NCBI GenBank assembly: GCA_964487605.1
Contig: CAZARU010000011.1
Location: 1 to 64,000, forward strand
DNA length: 64,000 bases
Direction of reading: 5' to 3'
Source of the DNA: JAJDAH01 sp964487605
GTDB lineage: Bacteria > Myxococcota_A > Polyangia > Polyangiales > Polyangiaceae
Under the pieces are notes generated by a model. It was not told the DNA's origin and searched no databases. It worked only from the letters and a program-made list of their open reading frames with translations. Numbering within the stretch: the stretch's first letter is position 1; every line of letters begins with the position of its first letter. Below, one piece after another: positions 8,919 through 18,061 of the stretch. A program made the translations under genes and the position numbers.

Positions 8919-11213
8919 ATGACCACCGCCATCCTCCTCCAGCCGCCGGTCCTCGTGACGGCGGATCTTCCCGCTTGCTTCGCGGATCCGATCGACGAAG
9001 CGGCGCTCCGCGAGTGGCTCGCTCACCCCCGCGCCTCCAAGCACCTCGTCGCGGTGCCGCCAGGTACGCGGTTCGACGACGCCGTGGGGCGAGCGCTCGG
9101 TGCCACGCCCGACCCGTCGAAGGTGACCGTCGTCTACGTCGCCGGCCACGCCCTGCTCGACGCGGCGGACGTGGAGGCCCTGGGCCTCGCGCAGTCGCTG
9201 CTGCAGTCGGTCGCCGCGCTGGAGGAACGGACGGAGGTCCGCGTCGCCGCAGCGACGGAAGCCTTCGACGTCGGCCGCTGGGACGAGGCCCGGGCGCTCC
9301 TGACGGACCTGACGGAGCGCCTCGGCAGCGAGGCCAGCTCGCGACACGCGGACGTCCTGGCGATGCTCGGCGAGATCGAGCGTCTCCAGGGGCGCACCGA
9401 GGGCGCCGTCGCCGCGCTCGATCGCGCGCTCTCGATGGCGCCGGATCACGACGAGGCCCTCCGATCGCGCGCGTCCATCGCGCGCTCCACGGGGGAGCAC
9501 GCCATCGCGGCCGCCACGCTCCACCGCCTGGTCGACCACCTGAGCGAGCCGGCGCAGCGCGCCGAGGTGCTCAGCACCATCGCCACGGAATCGCTCGAGG
9601 CCGCTCGCGTTGCCGTCCAGAGCGCGCTCGAGTCCAGGCCCGGTGATCTGGACCTGCTCGAGCAGCGGCGGATCATCTCCGAGCTCGCGGGCAACTGGGC
9701 GGACGCCGTCGGCGCGCGCGTCCAGCTTGCGGAGTCGCTGGAGAATCCGACGATGCGCGCGCGAGCCTTTGTCGAAGCGGCGGACATCGCTCGGACGCGC
9801 TGCGCGGACCTGAGCCGCGCGGTCGCGCTGTACGAGGCGGCCATCGAGGACGACCCGGCCGTGGAAGGCGCGTTCGAGAGGGTGGAGGCGGCCCTCGCCT
9901 CCGCAGGCGATCCGACGGGGCTGGCGGCGGCCTACGAGCGACAGATCGAGCGCCTCACGGCGCAGCGCGACGAGCGCGGGAGCGACGAGGAAGCCAGCGC
10001 GGCGATCGACGACGCGCGCATCGACCTGCTGTCGCGCCTGGCCGACGTGTACGAGAACGACCTCGACGATCTCGGCAGCGCGATCCATACCCTGGACCGC
10101 ATCGCCGCGGAGCGACCGTCGGACGTCGAGTCCCGCGTGCGCCTCGCGCGGCTGCTCGAGGCCTCCGACCAGCCGGGGCTGGCGATCCGCTGCCTGGAGC
10201 TCGCCGCCGCGAGCGCGCCGTTCCGTGCCTCCACGTACCGGGACGCTCATCGCCTCTTCTCGCGCATCGCGGACGACGATCGGTCGTTCGCGGCCGCGGC
10301 CGCCCTGGTGGCGCTCGGCGAAGCCGACGTGAACGAGCAACTCGCCTACGCTCAGTTCGCCCCCGAAGCGCCCATTCGCCCTACCCGGCCGTTCGACGAC
10401 GCGGTCTGGGCGACACTGGCACCGGGAGACCACGACGCGGAGGTGGACGCCATCGTGGCGGCCGTGGAACCGGCGGCCGTCGGCGCGTGGCTCGCAGCGC
10501 GCGAGGACCGCGGCACGCTGTCGAAGCCCGACCCCAAGCTCCTGCAGGACCCCGAGTCTTCCACGGTGACGGCCGTACGAAGCTTCGTATGGGCAGCGCG
10601 ACTCCTGGGCGTGCCCACGCCGGCCGTCTACGCGGACGCGACCAACGCGCGGGTCGCCGTCGCGACCGTCCCCGCCAGGACCGAAGCCGTCGTCATCGGT
10701 CGCTCCGTCCTCACGGGGCGCTCCGCCGTGGAGCTCGCGTTCCTGGCCGCGCGCCACCTGGCGTACGCTCGACCGGGGTGGCGCGCCGTCGCCTATTTCC
10801 GGTCGAGCGACGAGCTCACTACGATCGTGCGGGGTGCGGCCTCCCTCGCGCGTCCCGACCTCGTCGCCCCGGCGTCGCTCGATCCGGCGTCACTGGACGT
10901 CGTGCGTCGCCTCGAGCCCGGGCTCGGACAGGCGGGACGCGACGCGCTCGGCGACGCCCTCGAGCGCCTGGTCTCATCGCGCCGTCGACTCGACCTGGCG
11001 CGATGGATGCGCTCCATCGAGACGATGGCATGCCGAGCGGCCTTGCTCGCGGCCGGCGACGTCACGGTGGCCGCTCACCTGCTGTCCGTGGCCGGGGCGC
11101 TGGGTACGGACGTCACGGCGCGGGATCGCACCCGCGATCTCCTGCCGTTTTCCATCGGTGCGAAGTACGCCGACCTGCGGAGCACGCTGGGCGTGAGCGT
11201 GGGCGGCGGTTAG
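8919..11213 (+). CDS. TPR-repeat protein
   Basis: About 764 residues, cytoplasmic, no signal peptide. After a roughly 95-residue N-terminal part, helical repeats run through about residue 440 with TPR-like spacing (for example ALLTDL, AVAALDRALSMAPDHDEAL, AVALYEAAIEDDPAVEGAF). The C-terminal 300 residues are a helical domain with AFLAARHLAYARPGW, reminiscent of a metallopeptidase helix but without a metal HExxH. Such long TPR proteins are common in myxobacteria and act as scaffolds; the partner is unknown. Confidence 0.8.
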   Translation: MTTAILLQPPVLVTADLPACFADPIDEAALREWLAHPRASKHLVAVPPGTRFDDAVGRALGATPDPSKVTVVYVAGHALLDAADVEALGLAQSLLQSVAALEERTEVRVAAATEAFDVGRWDEARALLTDLTERLGSEASSRHADVLAMLGEIERLQGRTEGAVAALDRALSMAPDHDEALRSRASIARSTGEHAIAAATLHRLVDHLSEPAQRAEVLSTIATESLEAARVAVQSALESRPGDLDLLEQRRIISELAGNWADAVGARVQLAESLENPTMRARAFVEAADIARTRCADLSRAVALYEAAIEDDPAVEGAFERVEAALASAGDPTGLAAAYERQIERLTAQRDERGSDEEASAAIDDARIDLLSRLADVYENDLDDLGSAIHTLDRIAAERPSDVESRVRLARLLEASDQPGLAIRCLELAAASAPFRASTYRDAHRLFSRIADDDRSFAAAAALVALGEADVNEQLAYAQFAPEAPIRPTRPFDDAVWATLAPGDHDAEVDAIVAAVEPAAVGAWLAAREDRGTLSKPDPKLLQDPESSTVTAVRSFVWAARLLGVPTPAVYADATNARVAVATVPARTEAVVIGRSVLTGRSAVELAFLAARHLAYARPGWRAVAYFRSSDELTTIVRGAASLARPDLVAPASLDPASLDVVRRLEPGLGQAGRDALGDALERLVSSRRRLDLARWMRSIETMACRAALLAAGDVTVAAHLLSVAGALGTDVTARDRTRDLLPFSIGAKYADLRSTLGVSVGGG

Positions 11214-11220
11214 CGACGGC

Positions 11221-11799
11221 TCAGAGCACGCGGACGCCGAAGCTCACGAACGCCGCGATGCATCGCCCGCTCGCAGGAACGAACACCGCGTGGCGACTGC
11301 CGCTCCCGAGCACGTACCCCTCGCCAGCCTCCCAACGCGCTCCCCGGTCGTCGGCGAGGGATCCCTCGACCACGAGCAGTCGCTCCTCGCCCAGGTGCTC
11401 GTGCAGCGCGAACACCGAGCCTGCGGGCTGCCACAACAATCCGGCCAGCGCCCCGAGCGATGCGGCGCCGCAGGGGATCAGTGTCACGCGGATCCCTTCG
11501 AAGGGTGATGGCACCCACGCGGAGGGATCGTCGATGCGCTCGAGCAGCGAGCGCGCCGCGGGCGCTTCGACCTCCAGCAGCCGAGCCACCGCGGGGACCA
11601 GCGGCGCGAACCGCTCCACGCCCGAGTTCACCGTCGCGAGCAGCCGCTCGCGCGATCCGGAAGCGGGCGCGACGGGCAGAAGCTCGTCACTCAGGAGCAG
11701 GGTCAAGATGGCGTCGAGATCCTCGCTCGGCGGTTGCCGGTCCTCGGCCTGCGGGCGGTCGGCTCCGCCCCCCTGGGCTCGGCGGCGGCTTGCGGTCAC
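11221..11799 (-). CDS. ChrR-type cupin protein (anti-sigma-factor-like)
   Basis: 192 residues from a GTG. The C-terminal part (about 100-190) is a cupin barrel with the usual ligand pattern: His/Glu/His in ALHEHLGEE, then VVEG, and a His in GSRHAVF. In ChrR the cupin follows a zinc-binding anti-sigma domain. Here the N-terminal region keeps a GSRERLLATV helix but lacks the His/Cys zinc ligands, and no sigma factor gene is adjacent. It may bind a metal or an oxidised small molecule rather than a sigma factor. A TAGGTC hexamer ends 6 nt before the start. Confidence 0.75.
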   Translation of the reverse strand: MTASRRRAQGGGADRPQAEDRQPPSEDLDAILTLLLSDELLPVAPASGSRERLLATVNSGVERFAPLVPAVARLLEVEAPAARSLLERIDDPSAWVPSPFEGIRVTLIPCGAASLGALAGLLWQPAGSVFALHEHLGEERLLVVEGSLADDRGARWEAGEGYVLGSGSRHAVFVPASGRCIAAFVSFGVRVL

Positions 11800-11862
11800 G
11801 ACGAAGACCTACGATCGCCCGCAGCGCGCGGATCGAAAGTCTCCCGGGCGCGGCGCGGTGCG

Positions 11863-12456
11863 TCAGTCGCGCGGCGCACGCAGGGCCTGCTCCACGAGCG
11901 CGCGGAGACCGGGCGGAAGATCCAGGGCCAGTGCCAGCTCGCGCGCGCGGGGACTCATCTTGGCCCACGTCTTCGAGAGGATCGAGACGGTCTTGTCTGG
12001 TCCACGGGTCGCGACGAACGGACCGAGCTCGTGCTCGAGGAAGGTCAGGCAGAGCGCGTCCTCCATGGTCTGGACGTCCGGGTGGAGCGCCCGACCGCGC
12101 TTGAGGTTGATGCGCCGCACCGCCTCGATCACGGAGGGCTCGTAGCCGACGGCGACGAGGATCTCCGCGGCGGCGCGAGCATGGAATCTGGCGGCGTGCT
12201 CGCGCCACGCGAGGTATCCGGTCCGACCGTCGGGGAACGACCCTCGGTCGATCTCCCAGCGGCGCAGGTGCTGGCAACGAGCGGCCAGGAGCAACGGTTC
12301 GCTGGGCTCCGCTTCGAGCCGACGAATCCATGCCGTGCACCGCTGGGCGTGGAGCAGCGCGCGGGGCACCGGGCCGTCGGGAGTCTGCTCCCGCACCGGA
12401 TCGAGGGCGCTCGCGGCGTCGAAGCTCCGCACTGCCGCGTCGAAGCGAGAGGTCAC
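11863..12456 (-). CDS. DUF4202-like protein
   Basis: About 197 residues if the GTG at 12456 is used (opens with TSRFDAAVRSFDAAS, the usual start of the family); the extension to 12549 is Arg/Cys-rich and unlikely. The helical sequence has AARCQHLRRWEI, YLAWREHAARFHA and QTMEDALCLTFLEHELGPF. These invariant His/Asp/Glu-rich segments resemble the metal-binding helices of HD-domain proteins. The biochemical role is not known. No membrane segment. Confidence 0.8.
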   Translation of the reverse strand: MTSRFDAAVRSFDAASALDPVREQTPDGPVPRALLHAQRCTAWIRRLEAEPSEPLLLAARCQHLRRWEIDRGSFPDGRTGYLAWREHAARFHARAAAEILVAVGYEPSVIEAVRRINLKRGRALHPDVQTMEDALCLTFLEHELGPFVATRGPDKTVSILSKTWAKMSPRARELALALDLPPGLRALVEQALRAPRD

Positions 12457-12557
12457 CTGACACGACGCCGTACACGAAGGGGCGCGGGAATGCACCCCAG
12501 TGGCGATATGCACCGTCCAAGCCTTGCGTTCCCGAAGCCGAGGCCGCACAAGGCCCC

Positions 12558-12965
12558 ATGCCCATCACCTACGAGGTGGACCGTGGCACGTCACTCGTCC
12601 GGAGCAGGGCGACTGGGGTCGTGACCCTCGAGGAGCTCCGCCAGCACGTCGAACGGCTCGCGAACGAACCCGCGTTGCGCGGACCCCTTCGAGAGATCTG
12701 GGACGGTCGCGACGTCGAGCGGTTCACGCTGACCGCAGCGGAGATCCGCGGGCTGGTCGAGCACACCCACCTGCTGCGACGCAGGATCGGCGAGCTGTGC
12801 GTGGCGATCGTCTCTAACGACGACGTCATCTACGGCCTCGGCCGCCTTGCGCAGGTGGCCGCCGAGTTCTTGCCGGTCGAGCTGCGGCCGTTCCGGGACA
12901 TCGACGCGGCGGAGCGCTGGATGGCCTCCCGCGCGCAGCAATGCGAACGGGACGCCCAACGCTGA
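12558..12965 (+). CDS. Small STAS/SpoIIAA-like protein
   Basis: 135 residues from ATG 12558, preceded closely by AAGG. The pattern (TSLVRSRATGVVTLEELRQH, then IWDGRDVERFTLTAAEIR, then AERWM near the end) is that of the small SpoIIAA-like/STAS-related proteins widespread in proteobacteria. They have an alternating strand-helix fold and no known enzyme activity. Cytoplasmic. It is divergent from the DUF4202 gene. Confidence 0.7.
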   Translation: MPITYEVDRGTSLVRSRATGVVTLEELRQHVERLANEPALRGPLREIWDGRDVERFTLTAAEIRGLVEHTHLLRRRIGELCVAIVSNDDVIYGLGRLAQVAAEFLPVELRPFRDIDAAERWMASRAQQCERDAQR

Positions 12966-13009
12966 CGCGCGGTACTTGACGCTGCGCGCGCGGCGCGTCA
13001 GGGACTCAC

Positions 13010-14188
13010 ATGACCTCGTTCAATCGGCGACGGCTCTTGACCCTGGGCGCCACGGCGGCAGCAGGGGTCGTGGTCCCCACGGGCGCCGCCGCCGAGAAGG
13101 CCCGCCCGGCGCGCGTCCCCCGCAAGAAGCTCGGCAAGACGGGCAGGTCGATTCCCATTCTCCTGCTCGGCGGCGGATCGGGGTTCAAGTCGCCCTTCGA
13201 CGGCCGCATCTCCTACGCCCTGAAGCATGGCGTGGACTATCTGGATCTCGCGCGGGTCTACGCCAAGGGTCGCTCCGAGCCGCACGCCGCGAGCACGCTC
13301 GACCGCCTGAAGGCCAAGAACGAGGTCTGGATCACCTCGAAGTCGAAGCGCTGGGACGCCGTCGGGTTCCGTGAGGAGGTCACGAGCAGCCTCGCCGCCA
13401 TCGGACGATCGCACGTGGACCTGTACTACTTGCACGGCCTCGACGACGTCGCGCCCCTGCGCGACGCGGAGCTGCTCCGAACCGTCGACTCCCTGAAGAA
13501 AGAGGGAAAGATCCGCTTCTTCGGCTTCTCGTGCCACGACGGAAACGTCGCGGAGCTGCTCCACGAAGCGGCCCGTACGTCCGCGGTCGATTCGGTGATG
13601 TTCCGGTACAACTTCCGGCAGTACGGCAACAAGGAGCTGAACGCCGCCATCGACGCCGCGCACCGCGCCGACGTCGGCCTCATCGCGATGAAGACTCAGG
13701 GCTCGGAGGCGAGCTTCAAGGACGCCTGGGAGAAGTTCGAGCAGCCGGGGAAGTGGAACAAGCACCAGGCCGTTCTCAAGGCCGTCTGGGCGGACGAGCG
13801 CATCACCGCGGCGGTGTCGCACATGGACGACATGGAGAAGCTGAAGCAGAACGTGGCGGCGGCCGTCGATCGCGCGGAGCTGGGCGCCGCGGACTGGGAC
13901 GCGCTGCGGCGCTACGCCGAGGTGACTCGCCCTTTCGCCTGCGATGGCTGCCAGCACCTCTGCGGGCCCCACGTGCCCGGGGCGGCGCCCATCGCCGACA
14001 CGATGCGCTACTTGATGTACCACGACGCGTACGGCGAGCGCGCCAAGGCACGAGACCTGTTTCGTGCACTGCCCGCGGCCGCACGAGCCGCGCTCGAGCA
14101 CGCCGACTTCGCCGAGGCCAGCGAGGCCTGCCCGCACGGCGTGGACATCGCCGGCCACGTTCGCCGGGCGCGCGCCGTTCTCGCCTGA
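13010..14188 (+). CDS. Tat-exported aldo/keto reductase with C-terminal Fe-S cysteines
   Basis: 392 residues. The N-terminus NRRRLLTLGA is a twin-arginine signal, so the folded holoprotein is probably exported. The aldo/keto reductase barrel shows the catalytic set Asp (DYLDLARVY, Asp79), Tyr84, Lys111 and His142 (DLYYLHGLD). The C-terminus carries Cys311, Cys314, Cys318 and a CP motif at Cys374, the ferredoxin-like C-x2-C-x3-C...CP arrangement that binds a 4Fe-4S cluster. The substrate is unknown. The combination of NADPH-type barrel, cluster and Tat export suggests a periplasmic redox role. Confidence 0.88.
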   Translation: MTSFNRRRLLTLGATAAAGVVVPTGAAAEKARPARVPRKKLGKTGRSIPILLLGGGSGFKSPFDGRISYALKHGVDYLDLARVYAKGRSEPHAASTLDRLKAKNEVWITSKSKRWDAVGFREEVTSSLAAIGRSHVDLYYLHGLDDVAPLRDAELLRTVDSLKKEGKIRFFGFSCHDGNVAELLHEAARTSAVDSVMFRYNFRQYGNKELNAAIDAAHRADVGLIAMKTQGSEASFKDAWEKFEQPGKWNKHQAVLKAVWADERITAAVSHMDDMEKLKQNVAAAVDRAELGAADWDALRRYAEVTRPFACDGCQHLCGPHVPGAAPIADTMRYLMYHDAYGERAKARDLFRALPAAARAALEHADFAEASEACPHGVDIAGHVRRARAVLA

Positions 14189-14235
14189 GCCGGTGCCCCA
14201 CGCCCGGCGCGCCCGTGGTAAAAGGCCCGCCCGCC

Positions 14236-15960
14236 ATGCGCTACGCCCGCGCGCTGATCCCCACCACGAAGGAGTCGCCCACCGACGCGACGAGCACGAG
14301 CCACGTGCTGCTCGTCCGGGGCGGGTTCGTGCGGCGCGTCGGCGCCGGAATCTACAGCTACCTGCCCCTGGGGGTGCGCGTCCTCCGGAAGATCGAGCGC
14401 ATCGTCCGCGACGAGATGGACCGAGCCGGCGCCCTCGAGGTCCTGCTGCCGGCGCTGCTGCCTGCGGAGTACTTCAAGGAGACCGGGCGCTGGGAGCTGT
14501 TCGGCGACATCCTGATGCGCCTGAAGGACCGCAAGGGGTCCGACTACAACCTCGGCCCCACCCACGAGGAGATCATCACCGATCTCGCGCGGCGCGAGGT
14601 CCGCAGCTACCGCGACCTACCGAAGAACCTCTACCAGATCCAGACCAAGTTCCGCGACGAGCCACGGCCGCGCGGGGGCCTGCTCCGTTGCCGCGAGTTT
14701 TCCATGAAGGACGCCTACTCCTTCGACGCGGACGAGAAGGGCGCCCTCGAGAGCTACGAGAAGATGCGCGTCGCCTACCGCGCCATCTTCGACCGCATGG
14801 GCCTCGGATACCGGATGGTGCAGGCGGACTCCGGCGCCATGGGCGGGTCCACGTCGGCCGAGTTCCAGATCCTCGTCCAGAGCGGCGAGGACTTCATCGC
14901 GGCCTGCAGCGCGTGCGACTGGGCGGCGAACCTGGAGGTGGCATCGGGGCCGGCGCCCGCGCCCCCCACCGGCGCGGAGGTCGCCGCGATGGAGGAGGTG
15001 CACACCCCCTCACAGCGCACCATCGAGGAGGTTTCGGCGTTCCTCGGCGCGTCGCCCGCTTCGTTCCTGAAGAGCCTCGTCTACGTCGCGGGCAAGCAGG
15101 TCGTCCTGGCCGTCGTGCGCGGCGATCACGAGGTGCACGAGACCAAGCTCGCCAGGGCGCTCGGCGTCGACGAGGTGTTTCTCGCGAGCCCCGAGGACGT
15201 CGTGAAGGCGACCGGCGCGCCGGTGGGCTTCGCTGGGCCCGTGGGGTTTCCCGGCCGGTTGCTCGTCGATCGCGACGCGGCGGCGGTCGCCGACGCGATC
15301 ACCGGAGCGAACCGCGCCGACCATCACGTCCGGCACGTCGTGCGCGGCCGCGACTACGAAGGTGAGGTGGCGGACCTTCGGTCGATGATCGACGGCGACG
15401 CGTGCCCGTCGTGCGGAGGTTCCATCGGTGTCTTTCGCGGGATCGAGGCGGGACACATTTTCGTCCTCGGCACGCACTACAGCCAGAAGATGGGAGCGAC
15501 CTACCAGGACGAGAAGGGCGAGCAGAAGACGCTCGTGATGGGTTGCTACGGCATCGGCGTGTCGCGCCTCGTCGCCTCGATCGTCGAGCAGCACCACGAC
15601 GCCGAGGGGATTTCGTGGCCGATGAGCGTGGCGCCGTACCACGTCCTGGTGACGCAGCTCGGTCAGGAGGCGGAGGTGGAAGCGGCCGTGGCACGCCTCG
15701 AACGGGAGCTGACGGGTGCCGGCGTGGAGGTGCTCGTCGACGATCGCGACGCTCGCCCCGGGGCGAAGTTCAAGGACGCGGACCTGCTGGGAGTTCCGTT
15801 GCGGCTGACGGTCGGCGCACGATCGCTGAAGGCGGGCGGCGTCGAGCTGAAGCCGCGAACGGAGCCGGACCCGAAGAAGGCGGAGATCTTGCCGCTGGAC
15901 TCGGCGGCCGAGACGGTCGCCGCGCGCGTTCGCGCCGCCCTCGGAGCGGACCCCGCGTGA
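14236..15960 (+). CDS. proS: Prolyl-tRNA synthetase (bacterial type, with editing domain)
   Basis: 574 residues; charges tRNA-Pro with proline. Class II motifs are visible: motif 1 region around LEVLLPALLPAEYF, motif 2 in FRDEPRPRGGLLRCREF, motif 3 in GCYGIGVSRLVASIVEQ. The long insert between motifs 2 and 3 (about residues 230-400) is the Ala-tRNA editing domain of the bacterial type. The C-terminal anticodon-binding domain is present (LVDDRDARPGAKFKDADLLG). A TAAAAG sequence lies about 12 nt before the ATG. The stop overlaps the next gene's GTG. Confidence 0.96.
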   Translation: MRYARALIPTTKESPTDATSTSHVLLVRGGFVRRVGAGIYSYLPLGVRVLRKIERIVRDEMDRAGALEVLLPALLPAEYFKETGRWELFGDILMRLKDRKGSDYNLGPTHEEIITDLARREVRSYRDLPKNLYQIQTKFRDEPRPRGGLLRCREFSMKDAYSFDADEKGALESYEKMRVAYRAIFDRMGLGYRMVQADSGAMGGSTSAEFQILVQSGEDFIAACSACDWAANLEVASGPAPAPPTGAEVAAMEEVHTPSQRTIEEVSAFLGASPASFLKSLVYVAGKQVVLAVVRGDHEVHETKLARALGVDEVFLASPEDVVKATGAPVGFAGPVGFPGRLLVDRDAAAVADAITGANRADHHVRHVVRGRDYEGEVADLRSMIDGDACPSCGGSIGVFRGIEAGHIFVLGTHYSQKMGATYQDEKGEQKTLVMGCYGIGVSRLVASIVEQHHDAEGISWPMSVAPYHVLVTQLGQEAEVEAAVARLERELTGAGVEVLVDDRDARPGAKFKDADLLGVPLRLTVGARSLKAGGVELKPRTEPDPKKAEILPLDSAAETVAARVRAALGADPA

Positions 15961-17165
15961 CCGATCCCGGCCAGAAGCGCCCCGGGACGACCGCCACGTC
16001 GACGGAGTCCGTGCACGCGGGCGCCGACTATGCGCGACCCCATCGCGCCATCGTGCGGGAGATTGCGCAGACGTCCACCTACACGTGGAACCGCACCGCA
16101 GACCTCGAGCGCTTCATGCGCGGCGAAGACGCCGACGCGAACAAGGTCGAGTACGGACGCTACGGCAACCCGACGGTGCGGGAGCTCGAGCAGCGCATGG
16201 CCGCCCTCGAGGGCGCCCAGGACGCCCTGGCGTTCGGCAGCGGCATGGCCGCGATGACCACCACGCTCCTCGCCCTGCTCCAGGCCGGAGATCACGTCGT
16301 CCTGTTTCGCGATTGCTACCGCCGGACACGACAGTTCGTGACGACCTCGCTCGCGCGCTTCGGGGTCGAGCACACCCTCGTGGAAGGCGGTGACCTGGAC
16401 GGCCTTCGGGGCGCCCTTCGGGACACGACGAAGCTCGTCGTGAGCGAGCTTCCGACCAATCCGTTCCTGAGGTGCATCGACGTGGAAGGCCTGGTCCGAA
16501 TCGTCAAGGAGCGAGGTCGCATCCGAACGGTCGTCGACACGACCTTCGCGACGCCCGTCAATCTCCGCGCGCTGGATCTGGGCGTCGACGTCGTGGTGCA
16601 CAGCGCCACGAAGTACCTGGCCGGTCACAACGACGTGCTCGGAGGCGTTGCCTGCGGACCGAGTCACCTCATGTCGCTGATTCGCGAATCGCGCGACGTC
16701 CTCGGGGGCGTGCTCGACCCCCACGCCGCGTTCCTCGTCGCGCGCGGCCTGAAGACCCTCTCGCTGCGCGTCGAGCACCAGAACGAGTCCGCACTCACCA
16801 TCGCCCGCGCCCTGGAGGCGCACCCGAAGGTGGAGCGCACGTGGTATCCGGGCCTCGCGAGCCACCCTTCCCACGACATCGCCGCGCGACAGCTCAGAGG
16901 CTTCGGCGGCGTGGTGAGCTTCGAGGTGAAGGGCGGCCGCCAGGCGGCCACGAAGGTGGTGGACGGCTGTCGCATCGCCCGCATCGCGTCGAGCCTGGGC
17001 GGCGTGGAGACGCTCATCGAGCAGCCCGCCATCATGAGCTACTTCGAGCTTTCGGACGCGGAGCTCGAGAAGATCGGGATCAGCCCGGGGCTGATACGCC
17101 TGGCCGTGGGCATCGAGGAAACCGACGACTTGCTGCGAGATCTGCGCTCGGCGCTGGACACTTGA
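15957..17165 (+). CDS. Cystathionine gamma-synthase/lyase-family PLP enzyme
   Basis: 402 residues from the GTG that overlaps the proS stop (GTGA), implying translational coupling. The fold-type I Cys/Met metabolism family is clear: RYGNPT, GSGMAAM, then SATKYLAGHND with the PLP lysine at Lys219. The family makes or breaks C-S bonds (cystathionine synthesis, lysis, or sulfhydrylation); the exact member cannot be fixed by eye. A sulfur-amino-acid role would fit the siroheme reductase 8 kb away if that enzyme reduces sulfite. Coupling to proS has no obvious metabolic logic. Confidence 0.9.
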   Translation: MTDPGQKRPGTTATSTESVHAGADYARPHRAIVREIAQTSTYTWNRTADLERFMRGEDADANKVEYGRYGNPTVRELEQRMAALEGAQDALAFGSGMAAMTTTLLALLQAGDHVVLFRDCYRRTRQFVTTSLARFGVEHTLVEGGDLDGLRGALRDTTKLVVSELPTNPFLRCIDVEGLVRIVKERGRIRTVVDTTFATPVNLRALDLGVDVVVHSATKYLAGHNDVLGGVACGPSHLMSLIRESRDVLGGVLDPHAAFLVARGLKTLSLRVEHQNESALTIARALEAHPKVERTWYPGLASHPSHDIAARQLRGFGGVVSFEVKGGRQAATKVVDGCRIARIASSLGGVETLIEQPAIMSYFELSDAELEKIGISPGLIRLAVGIEETDDLLRDLRSALDT

Positions 17166-17221
17166 AACCCTCGCCCCGGCGCGCAGGCCGCGCCGGCGTG
17201 GCAGAGACGTGGCGGAGGCGC

Positions 17222-17227
17222 TAGCCT
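17222..17227 (+). promoter_or_regulatory. -10 hexamer TAGCCT
   Basis: Ends 9 nt before the ATG at 17237, with no Shine-Dalgarno between. Confidence 0.45.
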
Positions 17228-17236
17228 GCGTCGGCC

Positions 17237-18049
17237 ATGGGTGGTGCCGCGGCACAAGTCAGGACCTGGTTCGTGCGGGACGTCATCGACGCCGTCCAGC
17301 GCGAGAGCCGTGGCGCGGCCGTGCCCCTCCTCAAGCGCGGCCTGCCGCCCCGTCTCGCGCAGCACGTGGACATCGTGAAGCTCGGGATGGCGGGTGGCGA
17401 CGACGGCATCGCGCTCGCGGAGGCGGAGGAGCTGCTCCTCGCCATCGACAGCGAGCTGGGGGACGGCTCGGGAAAGGTGCTGCAGGAGATTGGCGCCGAG
17501 CTCGCGAAGCGTCACTTCACGCGGATGGGCTCCTACGGCGCGTCCCTCGACCTCGCCGGCGCCCTCGCCCGGCTGCGCATCCCGCTCTTCGAGCACCCCT
17601 TCATCGGCGTCCCCGTGGCGTACCGGATCCAGCCTACGCCGACGGGGTTCGAGCTGGAGCTGGGGATCCCGGGTCATCCCCGAGCCACCAAGGCGCTCCG
17701 CTTCCTGGCCACGGGCGCGATCATCGCGTGTGCAGCGGCCTCGGTGGAGGCGTCCCCCGGGGATCTCCGTCTCTTCGGCGAGATGCTCGGCGACCGCGCG
17801 CGAATCGCGGCCCGTTACCCCAAGCGCGCGGCAAGTGCGCCCGAGTTCGACCCGCCGCCCTCCGTTCGCCGCAAGACGTCGCGCTCGTTGCGGGCGATCA
17901 CCGGGACCCAGCTCCGGGCCGAGGTGGACAAGATCCTCGGCTCGACCCCACCGCCCACGCAGCCCCGCACGCACACGGGCACCCAAGCGAAGCACGGCGC
18001 GCCCGAAGGCGCCGACGACGACGATGACGCGACCGGCTCCGAGCCCTGA
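17237..18049 (+). CDS. Unknown cytoplasmic protein with disordered acidic tail
   Basis: 270 residues. Residues 1-175 look folded and mainly helical, with a hydrophobic C-terminal helix (RFLATGAIIACAAAS) that seems too mixed for a membrane anchor. Residues 190-270 are Pro/Thr-rich and end in a run of Asp, so probably disordered. I recognise no family with confidence. It vaguely resembles small myxobacterial V4R/heme-sensor-like proteins, but no ligand residue can be named. Confidence 0.6.
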   Translation: MGGAAAQVRTWFVRDVIDAVQRESRGAAVPLLKRGLPPRLAQHVDIVKLGMAGGDDGIALAEAEELLLAIDSELGDGSGKVLQEIGAELAKRHFTRMGSYGASLDLAGALARLRIPLFEHPFIGVPVAYRIQPTPTGFELELGIPGHPRATKALRFLATGAIIACAAASVEASPGDLRLFGEMLGDRARIAARYPKRAASAPEFDPPPSVRRKTSRSLRAITGTQLRAEVDKILGSTPPPTQPRTHTGTQAKHGAPEGADDDDDATGSEP

Positions 18050-18061
18050 CGCGCTGGCCCC

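Noticed and set aside
15663..17255. 530-codon antisense frame over the PLP enzyme
   Set aside because: The plus strand has PLP-enzyme motifs throughout; the antisense product is Arg/His-rich with no motif, as expected in G+C-rich DNA.
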